A stretch of DNA of 64,000 bases from Terrimesophilobacter sp964651535 (GTDB taxonomy: Bacteria > Actinomycetota > Actinomycetes > Actinomycetales > Microbacteriaceae), in the NCBI GenBank assembly GCA_964651535.1, contig CAZYYE010000002.1, forward strand, positions 62,001 to 126,000, in the 5' to 3' direction. The translations under genes were made by a program, and so were the position numbers. Shown here one piece after another: positions 44,570-53,181 of the stretch. Under the pieces are notes generated by a model. The model was not told the DNA's origin, searched no databases, and worked only from the letters and a program-made list of their open reading frames with translations. Positions within the stretch are counted from its first letter, which is position 1; every line of letters begins with the position of its first letter.

Positions 44570-45019
44570 ATGAACGAGAGGACGGGCCCCGGCGGTGACC
44601 TGCCGCGGCGGGTTCACCCTGAGCAGGTCGAGCAAGTCCGGTCGAGCATGCCCGTAGCGCGAGAAATCGTCGACCTGGCCGATGTGTTCAGCTTGCTTGG
44701 CGATCCCGGTCGGGTCCGCATCCTGATCGCCCTGCTGGCGGGCCGGATGGCGGTGCGGGACATTGCCGCCGTGGTCGAGCTGAGTGAATCAGCGGTTTCT
44801 CATGCGCTACGCCTGCTGCGCGCCCATCGGGTCGTCGACGTCACCCGCGATGGCAGGATTGCCTATTACGCGCTGGCCGACGCACACGTACGTGTCCTCC
44901 TCGAGCTCGCCCTGGAGCATGTGGGCCACACCGTGCTTCTGCATTCAGCGAACGAGCCGGATTTCCATCTCGGTCCGAGCCAAAGTACGGAGCGCTCTGG
45001 CACCCCGCCAGTCAAGTAA
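44570..45019 (+). CDS. CzrA-type Zn/Co-sensing ArsR/SmtB repressor
   Basis: This 149-aa winged helix protein has the DNA-reading helix VVELSESAVSHALRLLRAHR. The alpha-5 metal site is exact for the CzrA/SmtB type: Asp104, His106, His117 and His120 with spacing D-x-H-x10-H-x2-H in ADAHVRVLLELALEHVGHT. That predicts Zn(II) or Co(II) binding. An N-terminal tail of about 28 residues and a Ser/Thr-rich end are extra. It is co-transcribed with the preceding CDF pump. The ATG at 44570 was chosen; upstream GTG/TTG codons are possible. Confidence 0.82.
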   Translation: MNERTGPGGDLPRRVHPEQVEQVRSSMPVAREIVDLADVFSLLGDPGRVRILIALLAGRMAVRDIAAVVELSESAVSHALRLLRAHRVVDVTRDGRIAYYALADAHVRVLLELALEHVGHTVLLHSANEPDFHLGPSQSTERSGTPPVK

Positions 45020-45029
45020 CATTGATTCG

Positions 45030-45473
45030 ATGAGCCTGTCACCTGCACTTAGCCTCGGGGCCACGCACGGCCCGAGGGCGATGATGAGGCTCATCACCAT
45101 CGTCCTGGCGCTGATGGTAGGCGTCGTGGGGATGATGATGGTCGCACATCACGCCCAGACCGCCTTGGGCGAGTCGGGCCAGGCGGTCCTTGCGGAGTTC
45201 GACACGCTCCCTCAGTCGCTCACGGGCGGCGTCGTCTCGACGGACACTGCTGGTGAGTACCTCGTGGCCGGGTTGGCCACTGGCTGCATTCTGTTGATCG
45301 CCTGCTGCGCGCTGGGACTGGCCCTCCTGACCATTCGCGCTTGGCGGGCGGACTTGTTCCGACGACTTGGTCGGGTCGCGCAACCTCTTCGCGCGGTCAT
45401 CCTCGCGACCCCTATGGCGCTCACCCCTGCCATCCCGCCCGACTTGGTCGCGCTCTCCATCAGCCGCAGATAG
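45030..45473 (+). CDS. DUF6153-type membrane protein
   Basis: This 147-aa protein begins 11 bases after the ArsR gene. One helix is near residue 20-40 (LITIVLALMVGVVGMMMVAH, followed by His), and a second at 80-105 (AGLATGCILLIACCALGLAL). A tail ends PPDLVALSISRR. The end is strikingly like that of the protein at 61331-61765 (PPSLLVLSISRT), so the region has two paralogues. The function of DUF6153 is unknown; the context suggests metal stress. Confidence 0.6.
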   Translation: MSLSPALSLGATHGPRAMMRLITIVLALMVGVVGMMMVAHHAQTALGESGQAVLAEFDTLPQSLTGGVVSTDTAGEYLVAGLATGCILLIACCALGLALLTIRAWRADLFRRLGRVAQPLRAVILATPMALTPAIPPDLVALSISRR

Positions 45474-45643
45474 GCACGAAGCGGCACTGAAGCTCGCGGC
45501 GCTGCTATGCGCCCTTGCTCCAGCCGCCGTCTCTGCGCGATTCGATTCCTACGCGCGCGCCCTGATGCATCCCCGAGCCTTGGAGAGATCCCGAACATGA
45601 TGACCAACGTCAATGACGGACAGCTGGAAGACACCGCAAGAGA

Positions 45644-46297
45644 ATGAAATCCCACCCCCTCCGTCCCAGGGTCGGCATTGCCATCGCCGCTACGACCATC
45701 GCCCTGGTCTTCGCAGTTCCGCCTCCCGCGGCAGCACACGATGGCCTCGTAGCCAGTACTCCGTCGGCCGGAAGTACCGTGACGATCGAACTCGAAAGCA
45801 TCTCATTGACGTTCAGCAATGAGCTCATCGATATCGGCGACTCCAACGGAGCCTTCGCAATTCAAGTAGTGGGGTCGGATGGTCTCTACTACAACCTCGA
45901 TTGCGTGCGGCGCGAGGGTCCGACGGCGTGGACGTCGGTCGCGCTCGGAGAGTCGGGGTCATACGAAGTCACCTGGCAAGTCATCTCGTCAGATGGTCAT
46001 CTCAGTTTCGACAGCTTCAACTTCGCTTACGAGAAGCCGGCGGATACAGTGGCCGTCCCCGGTGCCGTGAGTGCCCCCTGCAGCGCCAACAACAACGGCG
46101 GAGCGGCCGGCGAAAGCGCCGACGCTTCTGAGGCGGCGGCCGATGCCCTCACAATGACCGGGGTCTGGGCGATCGTCGGCGGAATCGTCGCCTTCTTGGC
46201 CGTGTCCGCGGTTGTGGTAGCCACGATCGGCGCGCGGAACCGCCGCGGCCGAAGGTCGCGCCCAATAAATTCGACTCACACCCTGGAGGACCATTGA
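45644..46297 (+). CDS. copC: CopC-family periplasmic copper-binding protein, membrane-anchored
   Basis: This 217-aa protein has a signal peptide ending around AAAHDGLVAS, so His becomes the first mature residue as in CopC copper sites. The CopC beta-sandwich continues to YEVTWQVISSDGHLSFDSFNF, which contains the second site. A Gly/Ala/Glu linker and a C-terminal helix follow (VWAIVGGIVAFLAVSAVVVA). It likely binds copper outside the membrane. Its TGA overlaps the TTG start of the next gene, which begins a cytochrome c maturation operon. Confidence 0.85.
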   Translation: MKSHPLRPRVGIAIAATTIALVFAVPPPAAAHDGLVASTPSAGSTVTIELESISLTFSNELIDIGDSNGAFAIQVVGSDGLYYNLDCVRREGPTAWTSVALGESGSYEVTWQVISSDGHLSFDSFNFAYEKPADTVAVPGAVSAPCSANNNGGAAGESADASEAAADALTMTGVWAIVGGIVAFLAVSAVVVATIGARNRRGRRSRPINSTHTLEDH

Positions 46298-46887
46298 GAA
46301 TCATTCCCGCCACCGGGGCCGTCGCCGTAGTGGCCGCACTGTTGCTGTCGGGCTGTGCCGCCGACCAGTGGGCTGAGCAGAATTCGGAACGCGGCGACAG
46401 AGCCTACGTTTCCGAAGATGGCAGCATCTCCGAGTTCGCCTCGAGCGAACGGGGCAAACCCATTGTGTTTGAAGGCGCCACGGATACCGGCCTGACGGTG
46501 TCGAGTGACGATTACGGCGGCGAGGTACTGGTGGTCAATTTCTGGTATGCGGCCTGCGCGCCGTGCCGGGTTGAAGCTCCGGATCTTGCTGCCCTGTCGG
46601 CCAGGTATCAGGGTGCCGGCGCGAGCTTCCTCGGCGTCAACGTTTACGACCAGGCGGAAACTTCGCTCGCATTTGCAAGGAAGTTCGACATCGCCTACCC
46701 GTCGATAATCGACGCCAACAGTGGAACCGTTCGGCTGGCGTTTGCCGACTACGCCCCGCCCAGTGCCGTGCCCACCACGCTCGTGCTCGACAAGCAAGGT
46801 CGCGTTGCGGCACGATTTCTCGGCCTGATCAAGTCCCCGTCGATGCTTGACACCATCATTGGCGACCTCATCGCTGAGGACCTCTAG
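46294..46887 (+). CDS. resA: TlpA/ResA-like thiol-disulfide lipoprotein
   Basis: This 197-aa exported thioredoxin has a lipobox (LLLSGC) and the active-site WYAACAPCRVE (CxxC). The fold includes FLGVNVYDQAETSLAF and a cis-Pro AVPTTLVLD. In system II cytochrome c maturation, ResA/CcsX reduces the apocytochrome heme-binding cysteines. It starts with a TTG overlapping the CopC stop (TTGA), with GGAGG before it. The order with CcdA, ResB and CcsB supports the assignment. Confidence 0.85.
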   Translation: MRIIPATGAVAVVAALLLSGCAADQWAEQNSERGDRAYVSEDGSISEFASSERGKPIVFEGATDTGLTVSSDDYGGEVLVVNFWYAACAPCRVEAPDLAALSARYQGAGASFLGVNVYDQAETSLAFARKFDIAYPSIIDANSGTVRLAFADYAPPSAVPTTLVLDKQGRVAARFLGLIKSPSMLDTIIGDLIAEDL

Positions 46888-47627
46888 TGGGCACGATCGA
46901 TCAGATCGTGCAATCGGGGAGCCTCTTGGTTGCCCTGCCACTGGCCCTCCTTGCCGGGCTGGTCTCGTTCGCGTCGCCCTGCGTTTTGCCCCTGGTTCCC
47001 GGGTACCTCGGTTATGTAGGCGGCCTCGCCGGCACCGGCGGCACCGCTGATCGCCGGAGAGTGCTGCTGGGCGTCCTGCTGTTCATCCTCGGATTCAGCG
47101 TGATTTTTGTGACACTTGGTCTCCTGTTCGGGGTTGCGGGATTGCTGCTGGTGCCGTGGATGGATTTGATTACCCGCGTCGCCGGCGGGATCATCATTTT
47201 AATGGGGCTGGTGTTCATCGGGTTGTTCGGCCGGATGCAGCGCACCCTCAAGCCGCAATGGAAGGTCGCGACCGGGCTCGCTGGTGCGCCCTTCCTCGGC
47301 ATCGTGTTCGGGCTCGGCTGGGTGCCGTGCGTCGGTCCCACCCTGGCGGCGGTGCTGGCACTGAGCCTCAACGGCGGTTCCCCTGGCCGGGGTGCGCTGC
47401 TGGCGGCCCTCTACTGCCTGGGCCTGGGTATCCCGTTCCTCCTGGTTGCACTCGGATTGAACTGGGTGACCGGCTCCGTGGCCTGGCTGAAGCGACACAT
47501 CCGGGTGGTCAATATCGTTGGCGGCGCACTCCTGATCATTGTCGGTGCCGTCATGGTCTCCGGGCTGTGGACCAGGCTCATGTCCAGTCTCGGTGGGGTG
47601 ATCAGCGGTTTTGTCCCGGCCATCTGA
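46887..47627 (+). CDS. ccdA: CcdA-type cytochrome c biogenesis membrane protein
   Basis: This 246-aa six-helix DsbD-like protein passes electrons from cytoplasmic thioredoxin to the ResA-like protein. The two redox Cys are in VSFASPCVLPLVPGYLGYVG and FGLGWVPCVGPTLAAVLAL, the usual CcdA positions. Its GTG overlaps the preceding stop by one base (TAGTG). The next gene starts 17 bases inside its 3' end. Confidence 0.88.
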   Translation: MGTIDQIVQSGSLLVALPLALLAGLVSFASPCVLPLVPGYLGYVGGLAGTGGTADRRRVLLGVLLFILGFSVIFVTLGLLFGVAGLLLVPWMDLITRVAGGIIILMGLVFIGLFGRMQRTLKPQWKVATGLAGAPFLGIVFGLGWVPCVGPTLAAVLALSLNGGSPGRGALLAALYCLGLGIPFLLVALGLNWVTGSVAWLKRHIRVVNIVGGALLIIVGAVMVSGLWTRLMSSLGGVISGFVPAI

Positions 47628-49254
47628 CCACATCGACTCCCCACCCCCGGCGCCCAATGGCTCTGATGTCACGCTGCCGAAACTTGATTTCGTCGGCTAC
47701 CTGAGATTCTTCTGGCGGCAGTTGACGAGCATGCGCGTCGCGCTGTTCCTGTTGCTTTTGCTGGCGATCGCTGCGGTTCCGGGCTCTCTCGTACCGCAGC
47801 GCACCTCTGACCCGAACGGGGTGGTGAAGTACCGCAAGGACAACCCGGAACTCGCCCAGTTCCTCGACAGCATTCAGGCCTTCGATGTCTACACCTCGGT
47901 GTGGTTCTCCAGCATCTACCTGCTGCTGTTCCTGTCGCTGATCGGCTGCGTGATCCCGCGCACCCTGCACCACCTGAAGGCGTTGCGCACACCCCCGCCG
48001 AAAACGCCGGCCCGGCTGGAGCGCCTGGCCGGGTTTACCACGGTTGACGCCCCCGAGTCGGATGCGGCCACCGCCATCGACTCCGCCCGCGCGCTGCTGC
48101 GCAAGAGCGGGTACCGGGTGCGCCTGTTCGAAGGGCCCCACCTGTCGGTGTCCGCCGAGCGCGGGTACCTCCGGGAGACCGGCAACCTGGTCTTTCACAC
48201 GGCGCTGATTGGGGTGCTGGCATCCGTCGCCATCGGTGGAGGGTTCACCTACACGGGCCAGAAGGTCGTCGTGGAGGGCCAGCCTTTCGTCAACGTGCTC
48301 AGCGACTACTCCTCGTTCAAGCCGGGGCGGTTCTTCGACGAGAGCATGTTGCCGCCCTTCCGAATGGTCCTGGACGACTTTTCTGTACAGTACGAGCTCG
48401 AGAATCTCAATGCTTACGGGTTCCCCACCGACTTCACTGCGGATGTCTCCATCTATGCACCCGGCGAAGCCGTCTCGCGAGGCGCTGTCAAAGTCAACGA
48501 ACCGCTTGCCGTTCTCGGCTCGGATGTCTTCCTGCTCGGCAACGGTTATGCACCCCGCATCACGGTGGCGGACGGTGACGGAAACGTGGCGTTCACTGAC
48601 ATCGTGCCCTTCCTCCCCCAGGATGCGAATCTTACGTCGATCGGGTTCATCAAGGCGCCGGACGCACTGCCCGAGCAGGTCGGGATGATCGGGTTCTTCT
48701 ATCCCACCGCGGCGGAGCTTCCGACCGGCGCCCTGACGTCATCCTTCCCTGATCTACTCAACCCGGTCCTTGCACTTAACGTGTACACGGGCGACCTCGG
48801 TATCGACGACGGCGTGGCGCGCTCCGTGTATGCGCTCGACATCGACGGCATGACCCAGGTCGCCGGAGGCGACAGCGGCGCCGCGGCGATCCGGCTTCGA
48901 CCGGGCGAGACAGCGCAACTCCCCAACGGTCTGGGAACCGTCACATTCGAAGATGCCCGCTCCGGCAGTCCGGAGACGGCCAACGGCAATAGGGATAGTG
49001 TTCTGCGGTTCGCGACGTTCGATCTCACCCATGACCCGTCTCGTGCGTGGGTGCTCGGATTCGCCCTGCTTGCCGTGGGCGGCCTCTTGACCTCCTTATT
49101 CGTCCCGCGCCGCCGCGTCTGGGTGAGGGCCATCGAGCAGGAGAATGGCGGCATCCGCCTGGAGTATGCGGGTCTGGCCCGCGGAGACGACCCCGCTCTC
49201 GACACCGCGGTCGCGGATTTCGCTGCCCGGCACACCGCTGGATTGAAAAGTTAG
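47611..49254 (+). CDS. resB: ResB cytochrome c biogenesis protein
   Basis: This 547-aa ResB/Ccs1 protein works with CcsB as the system II heme lyase. The N-terminal helices include MRVALFLLLLLAIAAVPGSL. A large periplasmic domain (about 215-480) follows, then a last helix near 475 (WVLGFALLAVGGLLTSLFV) and a cytoplasmic tail. LFLSLIGCVIPRTLHHL in the early part is conserved. It starts at a TTG overlapping ccdA by 17 bases; this start is uncertain. Confidence 0.85.
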   Translation: MSRPSDHIDSPPPAPNGSDVTLPKLDFVGYLRFFWRQLTSMRVALFLLLLLAIAAVPGSLVPQRTSDPNGVVKYRKDNPELAQFLDSIQAFDVYTSVWFSSIYLLLFLSLIGCVIPRTLHHLKALRTPPPKTPARLERLAGFTTVDAPESDAATAIDSARALLRKSGYRVRLFEGPHLSVSAERGYLRETGNLVFHTALIGVLASVAIGGGFTYTGQKVVVEGQPFVNVLSDYSSFKPGRFFDESMLPPFRMVLDDFSVQYELENLNAYGFPTDFTADVSIYAPGEAVSRGAVKVNEPLAVLGSDVFLLGNGYAPRITVADGDGNVAFTDIVPFLPQDANLTSIGFIKAPDALPEQVGMIGFFYPTAAELPTGALTSSFPDLLNPVLALNVYTGDLGIDDGVARSVYALDIDGMTQVAGGDSGAAAIRLRPGETAQLPNGLGTVTFEDARSGSPETANGNRDSVLRFATFDLTHDPSRAWVLGFALLAVGGLLTSLFVPRRRVWVRAIEQENGGIRLEYAGLARGDDPALDTAVADFAARHTAGLKS

Positions 49255-49263
49255 GCTGCACCG

Positions 49264-50217
49264 TTGACCGATACCCTTGACTCCTACTCGCTCGTGGCGA
49301 TCTATTCCGCGATGGGCGTCTACACGCTCGCGTTTGTCATGTTCGCGCTCGACCTGGCCAAGCGGTCTGCCCGAGTTCCCGCGGTCGCCGAGGCCAGGCG
49401 GGGCCAACTCACAAACGCCGCCGGGATCATCACAACACTGACCCATGGCGACCGGGACAGTGCGCCCAAGGCGCGCTACAAATTCGAGCGCATCGCGTTC
49501 GCCCTGGTCGTACTCGGCTGGGTACTCCATGTAGCCGGGGCCGTGCTGCGCGGAGTGGCCCAAGGGTTCGTCCCCTGGGCGAACATGTTCGAGTTCTCAC
49601 TCACATCGTCCGCCGTCGTGGTCGGGGTCTTCATCGCCATCCAGCGCTGGCATGACCTGAAGTTCCTCGGCGTCTACATCACTGGATTCGCCCTCATCAC
49701 CCTCGGTGTCGGCACAGTCAACTTCTACGTGCCAGTCAAACCATTGCCGCCCGTGCTGGACTCCTACTGGCTGGTCATCCACGTCTTCGTCGCCTCACTG
49801 GGAACCGGGTTTTTCGCTATCGGTGCCGGGTTGTCCCTCGCCCAGCTCTTGCAGGCCGGGCGCGAAGCCGGCCGGAAGTCACTCGCGCTGCTGAAGACGC
49901 TGCCGAATGCCATCAAACTCGAGAACCTTGCCTACCAGGTGACGGTGGTGGGGTTTGTATTCTGGACCTTCACCCTCATCGCGGGATCCATCTGGGCGGA
50001 ACGCTCCTGGGGGCGCTACTGGGGCTGGGACACCAAAGAAGTATGGACGTTCATCATCTGGGTGACCTACGCAGGGTACATCCACGCACGGGCCACTCGC
50101 GGCTGGCGGGGAGCACGATCCTCCTGGTTGGCCATCGTCGGATTCTCCGCCGTGATGTTCAACTACACCGTCGTGAACCTCCTCTTCAAGGGCCTGCACT
50201 CCTACTCGGGCCTGTAA
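49264..50217 (+). CDS. ccsB: CcsB heme lyase subunit
   Basis: This 317-aa membrane protein belongs to the heme-handling family. It contains the WWD-like motif GRYWGWDTKEVWTFIIWVTY, conserved His residues on flanking helices (WLVIHVFVASLGTGFFAIG and YIHARATRGWRG), and an N-terminal cytoplasmic insertion (about residues 35-75). It completes system II with ResB, CcdA and the ResA-like protein. TTG start at 49264, ten bases after resB. Confidence 0.88.
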   Translation: MTDTLDSYSLVAIYSAMGVYTLAFVMFALDLAKRSARVPAVAEARRGQLTNAAGIITTLTHGDRDSAPKARYKFERIAFALVVLGWVLHVAGAVLRGVAQGFVPWANMFEFSLTSSAVVVGVFIAIQRWHDLKFLGVYITGFALITLGVGTVNFYVPVKPLPPVLDSYWLVIHVFVASLGTGFFAIGAGLSLAQLLQAGREAGRKSLALLKTLPNAIKLENLAYQVTVVGFVFWTFTLIAGSIWAERSWGRYWGWDTKEVWTFIIWVTYAGYIHARATRGWRGARSSWLAIVGFSAVMFNYTVVNLLFKGLHSYSGL

Positions 50218-50572
50218 GCCAGCATCGAGGGCAGTGTGCTGCGCCCGCTGCACCACAGACTTGCTCCTGAACCCGCTGCTCGGTTCGATCTGGAAATTTT
50301 CAGAGTCTATCGACCCGGCGACGAGGCGAACCCGACCGGTTGCTCGACCGACGCTGGCTGGGTACCCAAGGATTGCGCCTTCGGGAAGGTCATGGGTGCC
50401 CCGGGCGGCTTCTACTACCCGGGGGCGATGGGGTCGCCGATCAACGGCAGCGGGACCAATCGTAAGTGGTGGTGAAAGTGGGACTCGTCTACCCCTAATC
50501 GATAGGGCTTCCCGCTCCTTCGTCTGCACGGACCGGCGACACTCGACATCGCCACGTGCGCGGTGGGTATCG
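50218..50572. other. region between ccsB and lgt with a short unexplained coding-like stretch
   Basis: About 355 bases with no recognised gene. At 50236-50475, on the plus strand, a frame of 79 codons reads protein-like in its second half (RPGDEANPTGCSTDAGWVPK, ending GAPGGFYYPGAMGSPINGSG). It could be a gene remnant or a small exported peptide. No start with a ribosome site was found. Confidence 0.3.
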
Positions 50573-51496
50573 TCAGGAGCCGGCTGGTGAATTTTCGGGG
50601 TCGTCCGCGCGCCCTGGCTCGCTCATCGCGTTCACGCTCTTCCGTGCGGGTCCGCGACCGTCGCGGTACGGGCTCAACTCGGGCTCCGGGTGCCGGCGGG
50701 TCTGGACGACAAAGAGGACAACTCCGACCGCCACCGCGACGAAGGACGCCCACACGTTGGCGGGGATGCCGAACAGCGCATCGCTGGTGGGATCGATGCG
50801 GATAGCTTCCAGCCAGCTCCGGCCGAGCCCGTACCAGATGAGGTAGCTGGCGAATGCGCTTCCCCAGCGAAGGCGCAGGCGACGCTCCAGCAGCAGGATG
50901 ATGACTACCCCGATCAGGTTCCAGATGATCTCGTAGAGGAAGAGCGGATGGAACAGCGTCCCCGCTGGAAGGCCATCCGGGAACATCGTGTCCGTCGGCA
51001 GAATCTCCAACCCCCAGGGAAGCGTCGTCGGCAAGCCGAACAGTTCGTGGTTGAAGTAGTTGCCGATGCGCCCAAGCGCTTGGGCGACGAGCATCGCGGG
51101 CGCCAGGGCATCCGCAAACGACCAGAACCGGATGCCGGTGCGTCGACATCCGATCCACGCGCCGACGGCACCACCGATGAGTGAGCCGTAGAGGGCGTTG
51201 CCACCGTCCCAGATCGCAAACACGCTGCCGAGATTCGCGCCCGGGTAGAAGTAATCGCCAACGTGTGTGAAGACGTGGTAGAAGCGTGCTCCAATGATTC
51301 CTAGTGGCACCGCCCAGATGATGATGTCGAGCACCACGCCGCTCTCGGCACCCCGCGCTGATAAGCGTCGTTGGGTGATGATCGTCGCCGCAGCAATGCC
51401 CGCAAGGATGCGCAATGCGTAGGTGTGAATCGTCAAGGGTCCGAGCTGGAATTGTGCCCAGATCGGGTCAGGACTGGGAATGCTCATGGGATGCAT
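50573..51496 (-). CDS. lgt: prolipoprotein diacylglyceryl transferase
   Basis: This 307-aa membrane enzyme adds diacylglycerol to the lipobox Cys of prolipoproteins. Family motifs: ARFYHVFTH, IWDGGNALYGSLIGGAVGAW, the signature LGRIGNYFNHELFGLPT, and FLYEIIWNLIGV near the end. A charged C-terminal tail of about 30 residues follows. The ATG at 51496 has GAGG six bases upstream. An lgt gene is normally single and essential; here it sits in the metal region among several lipoprotein genes, so it is probably a second copy. Confidence 0.9.
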   Translation of the reverse strand: MHPMSIPSPDPIWAQFQLGPLTIHTYALRILAGIAAATIITQRRLSARGAESGVVLDIIIWAVPLGIIGARFYHVFTHVGDYFYPGANLGSVFAIWDGGNALYGSLIGGAVGAWIGCRRTGIRFWSFADALAPAMLVAQALGRIGNYFNHELFGLPTTLPWGLEILPTDTMFPDGLPAGTLFHPLFLYEIIWNLIGVVIILLLERRLRLRWGSAFASYLIWYGLGRSWLEAIRIDPTSDALFGIPANVWASFVAVAVGVVLFVVQTRRHPEPELSPYRDGRGPARKSVNAMSEPGRADDPENSPAGS

Positions 51497-51561
51497 GTTT
51501 AACCTCACTCGTAGCCTTGCTTCGCTCCACCCTCACGCTAAGTCCGCACACCATGGGGGCG

Positions 51562-52812
51562 CTACTTCGGCGTCGCCTTCGGGACCGCCGATTCCCAGTG
51601 GAGATTCGCGCGCTTCGCGCGGGAGATCATCGTGAGAGCGCCGATCGCTCCCACGAGCGCCACGGCCAGCAACGCGAGGCCTGCACCGGCGAGGCTGGCG
51701 AGACCGACCCACCCCGCCACGGGGTACGTGACGAGAAAGCATGCGTGGGAGAGGGCGAACTGGGCGGTGTAGACGAGGTTGCGGTTCGCGGGCGTCGACG
51801 CATCCGCAAGTAGACGAGCTGACGGGGTGTTGATGAGGGATGTGCCGGCGCCCAGCACGACCCAAGTGACAATCAGCTCCCACCAGCCGGCCTCCAACTC
51901 CACGGCGAGGAACGTCGCAGCGACCGCGGCGACCAGGCCGACGAGCACTGTGGCGATCCCGGTCAGCATGGTGCGTGTGACGCCGATCCGGTCGACAATC
52001 CAGGGGATGTTGAGCGCGACCAGCAGCGACCCGACTCCGTACGCGCCGAGCATCACCGCGAGGGCGGCATCGTCGAGCCCGAACACGCTCTTGGCGTAGA
52101 CGACGGAGTTGACGAGCACGAGGGCGGTGCCTGCCGCCACCACGATGTTCGTGAACACCAGGAAGCGCAGGCTCGGGGTCGCCGCGAACACTTTCACCCC
52201 CATGGGCAGCCTCTGCCAGAACGTTGTCGCCGCTCCGCCGGGCGGCGCGGGAATGGTCGTGATCAGCACGAGTAGCGCGGACGCGGCAAAACCGAGGCTC
52301 GTCCCCACGAACAAGATGTTGTAACTGACCACGGTGAGCAGTGCAGCAGCGATGGCAGGGCTGACGAAGGCTTCGAGGTCGTATGCGAGACGGGACAGCG
52401 ACAGGGCACGCGTGTAGTCGCGCGCCTCGGGCAGCACCGACGGGATAAGGGACTGAAACGCCGGGGTGAACGTGGCTGAGGCGGACTGCAAGATGAACAC
52501 GAGCAGGTAGATCTGCCAGATTTCGGTCACGAACGGTAGTAGCACAGCGATCGCCAACCGAACCCCGTCGGCGCCGATCAGCACGGCCTTCTTGGGGAGT
52601 CGGTCCACGAGCGCGGCGACGAGTGGTGCGACGCCGACATAGGCGACCATCTTGATGGTGAGCGCGGTGCCGAGCACCGAGCCAGCGGCATCCCCGGCCA
52701 GGTCGAACGCGAGCAGACCCAGTGCGACGGTGAGCAGGCCGGTGCCAAGCAGCGCGATGACCTGTGCACTGAACAGCGAGCGGTAGGTGCGGTTGCGGAG
52801 TACCTCGATCAC
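51562..52812 (-). CDS. MFS transporter coupled to a KmtR-like sensor
   Basis: This 416-aa 12-helix carrier has FSAQVIALLGTGLLTVALGLL in helix 1, the MFS loop VAALVDRLPKKAVLIGADGVR, and NTPSARLLADASTPANRNLV between helices 10 and 11. The GTG at 52812 overlaps the stop of the ArsR gene (GTGA), so both are made together. The sensor suggests it exports Ni or Co, in the manner of NreB-type MFS carriers. This is inferred from context. Confidence 0.75.
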   Translation of the reverse strand: MIEVLRNRTYRSLFSAQVIALLGTGLLTVALGLLAFDLAGDAAGSVLGTALTIKMVAYVGVAPLVAALVDRLPKKAVLIGADGVRLAIAVLLPFVTEIWQIYLLVFILQSASATFTPAFQSLIPSVLPEARDYTRALSLSRLAYDLEAFVSPAIAAALLTVVSYNILFVGTSLGFAASALLVLITTIPAPPGGAATTFWQRLPMGVKVFAATPSLRFLVFTNIVVAAGTALVLVNSVVYAKSVFGLDDAALAVMLGAYGVGSLLVALNIPWIVDRIGVTRTMLTGIATVLVGLVAAVAATFLAVELEAGWWELIVTWVVLGAGTSLINTPSARLLADASTPANRNLVYTAQFALSHACFLVTYPVAGWVGLASLAGAGLALLAVALVGAIGALTMISRAKRANLHWESAVPKATPK

Positions 52813-53153
52813 GCGTGGTGCCCCGGCACGTCGTCGACGGCGTGCTCGGCCTGCAGGATCGCCTCCGTCACGAGCCGGCTCGCATGCTCGTCGGCGAGCC
52901 GGTACAACATGTGATTGCCGTCTTGCCGCACGCGCACGATCTTGCCCCACCGCAGTTTCGCCAGGTGCTGCGATACGGCTGCCGGGCTTCGGTCGACGAT
53001 GTTGGCGAGGTGATTGACCGAGACCTCCCCGACCTGCAGCGCCAGGATGATCCGGATGCGCGTCGCGTCCGCCAGCAGCCTGAAAACCTCAACGGCAACT
53101 TCGACGTAATCGCTGTCGGGTTCGAGCCGTCCTATCTTAGTATCTGCGTGCAT
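52809..53153 (-). CDS. kmtR: KmtR-type Ni/Co-sensing ArsR/SmtB repressor
   Basis: This 114-aa protein strongly resembles mycobacterial KmtR: VEVFRLLADATRIRIILALQ and SPAAVSQHLAKLRWGKIVR. The KmtR metal ligands (H88, E101, H102, H110, H111 in M. tuberculosis) correspond to H90, E103, H104, H112 and H113 here, in ADEHASRLVTEAILQAEHAV and VPGHHA. That predicts Ni(II)/Co(II) sensing. It is translated together with the MFS carrier. A 10-bp inverted repeat covers its start codon. Confidence 0.87.
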   Translation of the reverse strand: MHADTKIGRLEPDSDYVEVAVEVFRLLADATRIRIILALQVGEVSVNHLANIVDRSPAAVSQHLAKLRWGKIVRVRQDGNHMLYRLADEHASRLVTEAILQAEHAVDDVPGHHA

Positions 53154-53167
53154 GCTTAGATACTAAG
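53136..53167 (-). promoter_or_regulatory. kmtR operator and -10 around the start codon
   Basis: A perfect 10-bp inverted repeat (CTTAGTATCT and AGATACTAAG, 12-nt spacer) encloses the kmtR ATG. TAGTAT at 53165-53160 on the minus strand is a -10 candidate six bases before the ATG, so transcription would start at or very near the start codon. Confidence 0.6.
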
Positions 53168-53181
53168 GCAGTTCCCATCGG

